Shown one piece after another: positions 37,801-47,841 of a DNA stretch of 64,000 nucleotides. The notes beneath the pieces are model-generated. The model made no database searches, had not been told where the DNA came from, and saw only the letters and a list, made by a program, of their open reading frames with translations. Position 1 is the first letter of the stretch. The number at the start of each line of letters is the position of its first letter. Location of the stretch: positions 1 through 64,000 of the forward strand of contig DF237327.1 of NCBI GenBank assembly GCA_000708835.1, written 5' to 3'. Source of the DNA: Klebsormidium nitens. Lineage: Eukaryota > Streptophyta > Klebsormidiophyceae > Klebsormidiales > Klebsormidiaceae. The position numbers and the translations under genes are program-made.

Positions 37801-39581
37801 CCGTTCGGAGTTGGAGAATGCTCGTAGGGTTGGGGCCAAGTACGCAGGATATCTCCTGGGCGATGGTGGCGATTGCAAGACGGCTGAAGCGGTGCTCGAG
37901 AGCGGTCTCGAAACGTTGGGGGAGGGATCGCGGGGTTGGGAGTGGAGGCTTCAACTCGCGCAAGCCCTGAACCGATCCGGGGGTTACGCTCGTGCCGCGG
38001 AGATTGCCGAGGGTGTGGTCAAGGAAGTTGAGGACACAGATGCAGCTCCCCCAGCTCCCCCAGCTCCCCCTATCGAAAGAAAGCGGAAGCAGAATACCAA
38101 GCGGTGGCTCTGTTGCTTTGGACGGCAAGATGGGGGTCCGGGTCCAGAAGTCGATGGCGGGCTTGACTTGGTCAACACTGGTCTGGTTCGGGCACGAGCG
38201 TGGCAGGTGCAAGCAACTATCCATGAAAGTTAAGGGAGGCATGCAGAAGCGCTTCAGCTCCTCGGGCAAAGCCTGCTTGCCACGGAGAAGGCCCTAGGGC
38301 CGGACCACCTCGACGTGGCCCCCGCGCTGAAAAGCATGGCGGCCGTGCTCCAGAGCCAAGGCAAGTTGGACGAGGCGCTGCCGCTGCTCCAGCGGGCGCT
38401 TCGCATAGATGAGACGGCTCGGGGACCGGACGACCCCCACGTGGCTATCACGCTGCACAGCCTTGCGGCCCTACTCGGCGACCAAGGCAAGTACGAGGAG
38501 GCCCTTGCGCTGTACGAGAGGGCGCTCGCAACCCGGGAGAGGGCCCTGGATTTGGATCACCCCACGTGGCTGTCACGCTGAATAGCATGGGGGCCCTCGT
38601 TTGTAAGAAAGGCAGGGACGAAGAGGCGGTGCCGCTCTTCAAGAGGGCGCTTGGGATCCGGGAGAAGGCGCTCGGCCCCGCACATCCCGACACGAATACC
38701 CTAAGGTCTGACTTGGAGGACGCGGAGCGGAAGGTGCGTCACCCGTTTGTTTTTACTTCCTACATTCTGATCAATTTTGGATGCACCCGCTGATGGTACG
38801 ACTATTCGAAGGATTGGACTTCAGCTTTGACTGCTTTTGGCCTTCTCACTGTTTTGAGAAGAAAGAGGGCGAGGTACTCATTGGAAGCAAGCAGGGGGCA
38901 GCCCTTGTCTGCTGCGCCGTGGGGACGCTTCAGCGGTACCCGAATCCGAATCCTGCTAAGAAGCTTGCGACCAACTTTCGAGCAGACTGCGTAAATTCCC
39001 GATTATGTCTCTCTACCTCGAGGATCGGGTTTGCATGCTCAGTAGTGTTCGCGCCAAAAGGAGTGGTTGCTGGCCAGGTTCGTCAACCCAACCTCGAATT
39101 TGTATTCTGCAAGGCGGCGTTCACGGTCCCGATTGTTGTTTGAGGCTCAGATGCCGTCACATCACCATTAGCTTGAACAGCCGCCTTCCGCTAAACAAGC
39201 CACGTTCGCCTCGATTTCGTTGTTGGGTTCAAAGCTCGGATCAGTTTCTGTTTGATGGTGGGTCATTGCTTGCAAGCTCGCTAATCGTTTTCAGAATCCA
39301 ACTTTTCTCAACGAACGGTTTCAACTTCCATATAAAGACCGGCCGAGCACTTGCGTCAGGCGTCATTGAGCTCCCCGCTGATTTCGGCCCTTCTCCGAGT
39401 CGAAGAATGTTCGCATGGTCCGCTTTCAAACCTTTCCTGATACGGTGCCCCACTGAGTGGATATTCCCTGTGACTGCAGGTGGCTCAGATGGCATTGCGC
39501 ACGGACCAGGGGATGGGCTCGTCGGTCGGCGAAGATACTGCGGAGAGCCGCAGTTCGGGAGCTCAGGGAACGGTCAAGTAG
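34833..39581 (+). pseudogene. NB-ARC/TPR (STAND, NLR-like) receptor gene, disrupted in its TPR region
   Basis: Exons seen: 34833-36331, 36830-36942 (or to 36954), 37150-37226, 37620-38733 and 39480-39581 (stop TAG). The joins between 36942 and 37620 are not fully resolved in phase. The N-terminal ~190 residues are helical with a hydrophobic AVPYVGIVAQMAKSVLEH segment, like HeLo/MLKL/RPW8-type bundles (inference). Next come FFVGREEVL (about 218), the P-loop GIEGIGKTELA (about 249), a Walker B variant LLVFDG (about 325), HVLVTTADD and LGYLTIALTGAA, together an NB-ARC ATPase. Downstream are kinesin-light-chain-type TPRs, such as EALPLLQRALRIDE and EEALALYERALATRE. Two lesions cut the TPR frame: TAA at 38231-38233 exactly in frame, and a missing C in the run at 38560-38563. 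A proline run (APPAPPAPP) precedes the TPRs. If translated as is, the product stops before the TPRs. Confidence 0.8.
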
Positions 39582-41740
39582 TAAGAGCAATCTTTGAGAG
39601 ATCATTGAGAGGGCCTCTCATGCCTGGAGCTGTGTAGTAGAGTTCTAGACAGGAAGCCTGTGTTAGCCTTTGCGTACAGACAACCGAAACTTATCCAACT
39701 TGTTGTGGAATCGCATCGATCGTGTCCGAGGTTGATAGATGGATAGGACTCGTGTTGAGCCTTGAGAAACAATAAAGGGTGGTGCAAAATGGAACTTGCA
39801 TGGCAGAACGATCCGACCAATCTACCATTCTGACTATGAAAGGGCGCCACATGCATATCCAGATCGTTCGTGGACATTCCCGTTCAACTTGGACACCTAC
39901 AGAAGAACCCCATAATTTGTGATATTGTCGATCTCGATCAACTAGAGATCAGGATCGCACTGTGACGGCAACTGAAGCGCCGTGGGCCTCAACCGTGCTG
40001 CCATGTGTACGTCAACAAGCATATCATGCATATAGGCCTGCTTCGCAATCAATCCTAGGCTCGGGCTAGCTATACTATCGGCCGGATGCAAATGATACAT
40101 GTTGCTGCATACATAGTATTTGATCCATGACGGTCACTCAGTGTGCATGAAGGGGGCGGCCGTCCCGAGTCCTTGTTAATATAAGGATCCAGCGTTGCAG
40201 TGACATGGGCCCCGGGGGCCCGCGCGTCGTCCGGGCCCGGCCATGATCACGTCTTGCCCTTTTCGAAGGCATCATCGAGGATGCATTAGAGCCCGACTTT
40301 GACGGTTGAAATATCACGATCTAGATCCGCACATGCATACGTGATGCACATATTCGATCAGCAGCATGGCAGCCTGAACTGCCGGGACGGATATGGCGGC
40401 AGTCCGGTCTTACAAGCTGCTGCTTGCGCCTTGATAGCTGCAATAATGAGCATAGACCATTAAATGACTGGCACTATGAACAAGTTTTCGCAAAGACGCA
40501 ACCTGTATCACGGATAATCCAACATCGAGGTTTGAGCAAGAGAACTTTGGATCCACAACGATCTGCTCAGACTTTAAACCCACAACGATGTTAACAAGTC
40601 TTCCTCCGGCTTCTGCTTATGAATCAGTCCCGCTTGAACAAGAACGCCTGAAATCACCGGCGTCGTCCTCGTTATGTTGCTTTCGCATTGCTTTGAGTAG
40701 GTTGCGAATCAAAACTTCCAGCGGACAGGTTCTATGTTTATGGTGTTAGTGCTGGGGTATATCCGTGACGGCGTTCCATTTGTGCGAGACGGTGTCTCGT
40801 TCGAAGGCCTCCGCCGCACCAAGGCTTCAGTAGGCTGCAAGGCACCCATCTTCCGCATCAGACAACCCGATTGAATGTGATTTTGACAGAAACCGCAGAA
40901 AGAGAGTTGATTCCGTCGTAGAGGGCTGTCCTTGTGGATGCAAGGTCAAAGTGTGTCAGGATATCATCCGAGTCAAACAAGGAAGAGACCACTGCGTTCT
41001 CAAACTTTCAGCCAACTCGTGATGGGCGATATTCTTCTGGCTGCCGGGCACTGTGTGCGCTTGGCGCAGTGTCGCCTCCAAATCCAAATGGGCATCAGAC
41101 GGGTGAGAAATTTTGCACATGATGTTGAACAACTACCATGTCCCAATCTTGTCGCCGAACGAAGGGTCTTCTTGAGCACCCAATGTGCTCAGGGAAGAAA
41201 ACCACTGTGCTGAGATTGCTCCGGACTTATCAACAACACCTTTCGAACTGCGTTAGAAGAGATGACGTCATGCTGACCTGATTGGAGGGCGTACCGCTGG
41301 CGGGGGCTCCGGCCGTGCCTTTGAAAGTCGGAGACAAGAGGGCGCCCGCTTCTGAACAGAAAGAGTACGTAATTAGGTACTGATCACGTCCCAATCAGTA
41401 CCCAACTCATCGGATGTTTCAATTGGGCAAAAATCAGCGAAGAGCGAAGCGACAAAGATTCTCAACAGTGTTTTTTTGGGCTACCAGTCCTGAGCCCAGG
41501 TGCCGCTAAGATGAACCGACGAGAATACGTGCCGAGATGCCGAAACGTCTGGTTCCATATCGTGACTTACGGAGTGGAATACTATGAAGCTTTGACGGTT
41601 AAAGATTCGGATTTGACGGAGAAGAAAAAGGAAGAGCACACGAGAAGACGTCGAGGCAAGAAGTGAATGTCGCGAAACTCAACGCGCCTTCCCAACTTGA
41701 CGGCGAAGTATCTGTTCATCAAGCCCCTGAAAAAGCTCAC
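39582..41740. other. Intergenic region, no gene seen; may contain the last exon of the HeH-MSC gene
   Basis: No supported gene on the + strand. A GC palindrome block GGGCCCCGGGGGCCC lies at about 40207. The last exon of the leftward HeH-MSC gene should lie somewhere in the right part. One candidate acceptor near 41254 would give a short tail of about 20 codons, but nothing decides it. Confidence 0.35.
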
Positions 41741-42240
41741 CCGCTTCTCTCGGACTGTGAACAAATCCTCTTGTCCTACGACGCAATCGCAGCACAACCA
41801 TCCCGGGGTGGAGAACCACCCCCGAAAAGCTCACCCGCCACTGCCGGAGGGTGGCCTCCCCGTGCACCATTACTCTTCTACGAGACAGTCCAAGCATACT
41901 TTCCTCTCATCGGGGGCGAACTGAGGTGAGATCGACCCCCCCCAAAAAGCTCACCGCGCCACTCCAGACGGTGAACGACCCCCCCGCACCTTCTGCGTTT
42001 TAAGAAACAGTCCAAGCAACAAATTCCTTCATCTCGGGGGCTACCTGAGGTGAGATCGAACCCCCCCGAAAAGCTCACCGCGCCACTCCAGACGGTGAAC
42101 GACCCCCCCGGACTATTCGCGTTTTAAGAAACAGTCCAAGCAACACATTTCTTCATCTCGGGGGCTACCTGAGGTGAGATCGAACCCCCCCGAAAAGCTC
42201 ACCGCGCCACTCCCAGACGGTGAACGACTCCCCCTGCACC
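41741..42240 (-). repeat. Tandem array of the end of HeH-MSC exon 5 with its splice donor
   Basis: The word AAAAGCTCAC (a GTGAGC donor on the - strand) recurs at 41741, 41825, 41945, 42069 and 42193, so the spacings are 84, 120, 124 and 124 bp. The copy at 42193 adjoins the real exon 5. Each other unit has a decayed copy of the exon end: real GESFTVWEWR, then copies with a one-base loss (TCTGGAGTGG for TCTGGGAGTGG), then MVHGEATLRQWR and GQEDLFTVREKR. Units at 41945 and 42069 also share a long intronic part. Confidence 0.85.
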
Positions 42241-45200
42241 ATCTGCTGCCGCACAAGCACCCGCGTGTCTTCCCTGGCCAGGCGGTCAACCTCTTTCCAC
42301 AGCGCCCCCCCCCGCTCCCGCGGCTTGAGCAGCGAGTCCCGGAAGTGCGTCGCGATCTTCCACTTGGGAGCGCCCCCCGGCCGCTGGGCCGCGTCCTCCA
42401 GCTCGGCGCAGATCTGCGGTTCGGGGGGGTGGGGGTGATTGTGGTGGTTGAATACGTTTGAGTTTATTGTGCAATTATGCGATTGGGGGGTAAAGCGGCT
42501 GCTTCGCATTTGTTTGGCTATCTTTGATGCGTTGATGCAGCGTGCAGAATTGGAGAGCGCCAGAGGACAGATGCTTGCGAACCATGATCGGTCAGTGTGC
42601 ACTAAGACTTGGGCGGAATGAACTTTGTTGTGACAAGGACGAAGAGGCTAACAAACTACTGTACCACATCGGGAAACGAGGGTCGGCTCTCGCCGACCCT
42701 TTCAGAAAGGCTCCCTTTGTACCTCAAAGGAGACAGCCTTTCTGCAAAAAATGAGAGGCATGAAACTCTAGCCCACGGACCTGACTGTATTCCTGTTGCC
42801 GGTGGTATCAAAGCGCCTGAACGCAGGTGGGAATGGCAGAGGCGAAAAGAAGCGCTGACAGCGACGGCAGACTTCCCCGACAATTGAGGAAAAGCGTTTA
42901 CGAACCTTTTCGTAGAGCGTCTCAGCAGCTTTCACAAGCGCCTGCTGTTGCCGCCGCCGCCGCCAAAAGTAGAGCGCCCCCAGAATGGACAGCAGCAGCA
43001 GCGCGAGGGGCTTCCAGTTGCGCTGCGCCGCTTCGCGGGCGAGACAGCTCAGCGGCTTGTACTGCCGCGCCAGATCGTCAGGACACACCAGCACGGGTAC
43101 TCTGCACAAACAGAGCCAATGTGAGCGGGATTGTTGTCTTCCTAACCTACAGGTTTCGTTCTGGCATTTCGAAAGCACATTATTCTCTCGCTGATCTCAA
43201 ATCTTCGCTGTGTGGAAAGCGATCTTCGTGTGAAAATGATGTCCAATGCCTGGGAGTAACCGAGTGATGCTAAATACAATTCTCTCAGCATATACGGGTG
43301 CTTGCAAAAGAGCAAAGCGTCGGACTTCCGAGCAGCGACCATCTCTATGCCGTCTCAAGCAGGCTTTTGGCTAAGGTGAAAGTTTTCCAAAGCGGTACAG
43401 ATCATCAACAGTATTCTGTAATTGAAGCAGCTCACCCGTTCTCTGCCGCCATGAGAAGTTCCTCGCCGGCCCTCTGCACTGCCAGGGAAAAGATGTCCGC
43501 CGTCCGTTGGTCCACAGTCTGCGGAATTAACAGTTCAGAATAAGCTTCGAAAACGGACGGTGCGTAGCAAGTGCACGAAAATTGCTTCAGGGCCGAGACC
43601 TCTGAAGAATGGTTGCAAACGACCCAACATCGTCTTGCATGAGTCAATTTCGAATCTGTCGAGGAGACCCCTGATCAGAGCTTTTGGACGTTGCTAGGGT
43701 CCTGACTGCAGCCATTCTTGGACGGACTCTTTTGAGTACAATGGATGGCCTCCATTAAGATGCTGCCTATTTCCTCGAACACAGCAGCGTGGCACACTTC
43801 TGACTTCAGAGCAATAAGTGAATTTAGTCCAATTGAGTCTAGTTGCTACCAGCACCGTCCCTACTGGCAACATTTGCCGTTCTCTTCTCCTTGTTGATCT
43901 CTAGAAGCCAGAACACAGTGTCAAATAAACGTGATCAGTGGGGCTGTTGCCCCCTGCTTCGCTCCACTCCCCTTCGGACGGTGGCTCTTTGCTTCACACT
44001 TTTGAAAGTGTTGATCGAAAATACATGGCTTGTCTGATCTGGATCTTCAAAAGAGAAATTTTGTAAACGTCCACTTTCAAAAATCGTTTAGTCTACAGAG
44101 CTATTTGGCAGAGATATTCGAATCAGATAGATCCATCGGCCTCACCTGGCCCTCTCCCAGCATTCCCATCACGCTCGCCCGTGTCACCGCTTCCGAGGCG
44201 TTGTATCCGCACAGCGCCAGTCCCCGCTGCTGGCATGCGAACCGCTTCACTTTCCCAGCCAGCTTTTGCACCCGCGCCTCCACTCGCTTGTCCTTTACGC
44301 AGTGCCGCCCAACCTTTTCGTACCCGACAGCGCACGTTAAGTGGCCCGACTCGCAGTGGCCGTGTTCGGGGCAGGGGATGCACTGACTGCCTGTGAAGAA
44401 AGAAAAGAGGGAGTTTCAGAGGATGTGTAACAACCAGGTACGATTCAAGTACAAAAAGTACACTTCAATCGTGAAGAGGGTCAGGTCCACAGGGAGTGCA
44501 GAGACTGTTGAGGAGAATGTGCGCCCGCAAAGAATAGAAAATGTCACCGACATTCCCAGATTCGGTTACTGACATCAATGCAGAACTCTCAACATACCAA
44601 TGGCTTCAGGATAGTCTTGTAAAAGCCATTAGAACACTGTTGCGATCGTGCACCTCAACAACTAGACGCATCAAGCGAGCTGGGATCCTTGCAAGCAACT
44701 TGATCAGAAGGTGGTGCATGAATGCCAAGACGTTGTGTAACTCCAGAGTCACTAATGGTAACCTTGGAATGCAACGCAGTTGCAACATACCAGATTGTTT
44801 TTACCAGAAATTCATAAAAAGCTAAAGGAGAAGGATGGGCAACCTATACGAGTTCTACAGAACAACACCGCCGAGGTGACCTACGAGGGAAAAGGTAAAA
44901 AGGGAGCTATAATCTCAACTCATAACGACGAGAGATTCAGAAAAGCACAAGCATGAAGACTCTGCGGAAGACAAAGAGCAGGTGATCTTTGCAGACCGTC
45001 ATACTCACCGACAGGTGAAGCCCCAGTATCGCAGAATGGTATCGGCCGCAGCGCTGCTTGCAAGTATGAGATCGCCAGCGCCACGACCATCCCCAGAGCG
45101 AGAAGGAGTACAAGCCACTGAGGCGGCCTGACACTCAGGATTCTGCTGAGTAACTCCCACCCCGCCTTTGCCGCCCCCCAGCTTCGCCGTCCCAAGTTCT

Positions 45201-45963
45201 GTACGCGCATGGTTCTCACTTCCTCTCTACTGCTTCTCTCGACGTTCTCGCGTTTGCTTCTCTGAAAGAAGGATGGCACCCAGAAGCCAGCTTTCTTTGT
45301 TTTCTTGGGGACCCTTTCTTGTTTTACTTCTGCCGCTGCTGCCAAGGGCTCTGGCTGAGGTTGTGTCAAGGGCTTGCTGGCTTGGGGAGGTGTTTTGGGG
45401 CCACCAAACAGAGTCTCATCCAGGGTCTTTCGGGCTGTGCTGGTGGTTGCGTCCCCTCTAGTTGCTGCTGCTTCTGCTTTCCTTCTCAATGGGGACTTGG
45501 CGCGACGCAGGGGCGACATCTCTCGCATCCGACGGGGAGACTTGTAGGGAGTGGCACCCCCCTCCTGTTTGATGGGGCGGCCTCGCTCTGGCGACCTCAG
45601 CCGTTGAGAAACACTATCTCTTTCACTTCGGCCAGGCTGTCTGGGAACAGCGGTGCCAGTCCTGTCAGCTTTACTGCTCGATGCAGCCCCCTCCTGTTGG
45701 GGCATCTCAGAAGCTTCACCCTTCTCCGCAGCTTTTCCATCTTTTCCGCCCAGAGGTGAGGTGCGCAGTTCAACCGGCTCGGACCCCCATCGCGTTCTCG
45801 GTGATGTCAGGTTACCAGCCGACAGCTCGCTTTGCTGCACTGCAAGCCCGACGTAGTACTTTTTCAGCTGCGTCTTCGCTGGGAGCTCAACGCCCTCCCC
45901 TCGCAGGTAGTCTTGCAGCTGCGCAACAGTCATAGACTCGAAGTTCTTCTTTGCAGACGCCAT
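42203..45963 (-). CDS. Src1/Heh/Man1-like inner nuclear membrane protein (HeH + MSC domains)
   Basis: Exons: 45963-45009, 44390-44146, 43518-43436, 43101-42906, 42413-42203; all joins in phase, 563 codons before an unresolved last exon. Family members sit in the inner nuclear membrane and tether chromatin. The order is that of Src1/Man1: an N-terminal HeH/SAP-like helix pair (MTVAQLQDYLRGEGVELP, about 11-40); a long basic Ser/Pro/Arg-rich nucleoplasmic linker; membrane helix 1 at about 283-302 (WLVLLLALGMVVALAISYL); a lumenal Cys module (CIPCPEHGHCESG..LTC..GY); membrane helix 2 (WKPLALLLLSILGALYFW); and a C-terminal MSC winged helix (ALWKEVDRLAREDTRVLV, GESFTVWEWR). ATG 45963 was chosen over an in-frame ATG 11 codons upstream because the HeH start follows it more closely. 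A tandem array of the exon 5 donor follows the gene. Confidence 0.85.
42679..42744. repeat. Two consecutive strong hairpins in an intron
   Basis: The first is AGGGTCGGC-TCTC-GCCGACCCT (42679-42700). The second (42703-42744) nests CCTTTG/CAAAGG inside CAGAAAGGCT/AGCCTTTCTG. Both lie in the intron before exon 5 of the HeH-MSC gene. They could fold in DNA or pre-mRNA; no flanking duplication was seen. Confidence 0.65.
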
Positions 45964-46685
45964 CTTCTGAGAGTGTGAATCCCAGCGAGCATGCACATGA
46001 AAGGATCAATGCACGCTGTATTGCCAGGAAACCGCTCCTTTACAACACCATATGTGCCCCAATTCCTGAGAAGCCCCAAAATTCTGGTGGCAAGGGCGGA
46101 AGGCAGCTTCCTGAAGAGGTCTGTTGATTCATGCAAGGAGAGGCCGCCCTGGCCCCTTCCACCCTTCCAAGTTCCAAGTTCCAGCAGTGCGCCTCTAGCT
46201 GTACGGGCAGTGTTGGAGAATTTTAATTTGAAGCCTTCAGGGAGGGGTTTGTTCTAACGGCTTGATCCGGCGGAAAAGGAGAGAAGCGGAACCCTTCATT
46301 CAGCAGTTCATCAGGATCCTCCGGTCGAAGTCGCAACTTTCAAGTAGAGTGAGAAGTGACCGGAGGGAGACACCGGTGATTAGCAGCGCTTCCGCTTCCG
46401 CTGAGAAATGTGGACCGGAAAGTAGGCAACGCAGAATATTGGCTCGCCAATATTCTGATTGAAATTCGGAAATTGGAGCAATGGAGGGCGGCGAACTTCG
46501 AAGTGGAGCATTTTGATGGCGCCTCTTCTTGTAAGATCAGCTGTGGTAGGACAACTGTAAAATTCTGGTTCTTTCCTCGAATCCAGTCCCTCTTCAACCT
46601 GAACTGACGAGCACCTGCACTACATGGATTTTGATTAACTGGCTGAAGCAGGGTGTTTGAAGTTTGAGCGTCAGCTGATTGTTTG
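45964..46685. promoter_or_regulatory. Shared divergent promoter region
   Basis: About 720 bp separate the ATG of the leftward HeH-MSC gene from the ATG of the rightward twin-CX9C gene, so both promoters must lie here. No open frame with family signature is present. No core promoter element could be assigned. Confidence 0.45.
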
Positions 46686-47802
46686 ATGATGCCTGGAGGA
46701 AAAGACATTGTGCCTAAAAAGGATCCAAAGCAGATAATTGAAAGGATCAGGCAGGGGCTTCGTAAGTGCTCGAGTGAGGTGAGGCTTTGTGCTGTGGTAC
46801 TCGGGCGGCGATGCCAATGGTACTGAGAGGTATCAAGTCAATAACAGCACAGACAAAGATTGAAACCAGCATTGCCATGCTAGTTTATACAAGTTTCATA
46901 AGGAGCTTGATGTGTTAAGTGATGGTGTAGCATGCAAAGGTTTAAAAGCTGTGCTGGGTTTAAGTTTCTCTAGTTTACTCGATGCGACGCTGATACCCTT
47001 CAAACTGATCTCAAAACCTGAGGGCTTGTATGTGGCTGGTCCCTTGGTGGTGGCACCTTGCTGCATTCATCGTACTTGGATACGAGATATTGTGAAAGGT
47101 ATGGCGTTTCGCACCGGAAAAGCCGTAAAAGCTAGATAGTTCCTTTTTTGAGTTGCTTCCCTTCAGATAACATCAATCTAAAACTTTTAATGGAGTTTAC
47201 GATGTAGATCTTATGGTTGGTTCCATTTGTGACCTTGTCTGAACAGGCAAAGGCATACGGGACTTGTGTGGCTAGCAAGTTGCCGGAGGTGGAGAAAGGG
47301 CAGTGCGAGAAAGAGTTTGCAGCTCTGAAGGCCTGCATGCAGCAAGCGGTAGGTTTTTGGCGCATGTCACTCTTCGAAAGTGATACTATACTCTGCGCAC
47401 TTAAAGGTACTTTCCAAATATTGTCGCTGCAGTTGATCCTTGTGAACGGTGGTCAACAAGTATCTAGAAGGGCTGGCATAACACCAGTCCACCCATACTG
47501 ACCGCAATCGGTTGGCCACTAAACCCAACCAATTGGCCACTGACCGCAATCAGTCGGCCCCTCATGCTATTCTTCGCATGATTATGTAACAAAGGACGAA
47601 AAGTTTGGGGACTCTTTCAATCTCAGATGCAAGGCTATGTAGCTCCTAGGTCATCAGTGCCCCCTTGAAAAGATGCTCGATCAACGAAATACACCCGTTG
47701 GGCATCCATGGGTCTCCCTAGAGTCCAGACCTGTCATAGACAGGCCGGGAAGTCGAGTTGACATCATCACTTGCTTGATTGCAGTTTAAAAACAAAGCAT
47801 AG
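46686..47802 (+). CDS. Twin CX9C mitochondrial protein, NDUFAF8-like (complex I assembly factor)
   Basis: Exons: 46686-46778, 47247-47348 and probably 47785-47802. The first exon encodes a Lys-rich start and GLRKCSSE; the second AKAYGTCVASKLPEV, then QCEKEFAALKACMQQA. Joined, the two exons give C-x9-C (across the splice) and C-x9-C, the twin CX9C signature of small intermembrane-space proteins imported by the Mia40 pathway. The spacing and AYG.CVASK...C.KEF.ALK.CM pattern fit the plant homologue of NDUFAF8, which works with NDUFAF5 in complex I assembly. The third exon (five codons FKNKA and TAG) is supported only by phase and a good TTGATTGCAG acceptor. Two ATGs in a row start the frame. The stop lies 39 nt before the next gene's ATG. 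Confidence 0.72.
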
Positions 47803-47841
47803 GTGCTCTGCTGTGCGCACGCCAGTCCCAGTCCGCCTGTC

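Noticed and set aside
38195-38240. A 40-nt intron that would remove the in-frame TAA of the NLR-like gene
   Set aside because: Its length is not a multiple of three and it would shift the TPR frame that is correct on both sides.
41741-42240. CRISPR-like array
   Set aside because: Units are diverged, contain exon and donor sequence, and have no repeat-spacer structure; the genome is eukaryotic.
45319-45759. 146-aa + strand open frame
   Set aside because: It is a shadow of the long HeH-MSC first exon on the - strand.
47349-47501. Read-through of the twin-CX9C exon 2 to a stop at 47499
   Set aside because: A GTAGGT donor follows the conserved end of the CX9C domain, and a later in-phase exon gives a more family-like end, though read-through cannot be excluded.
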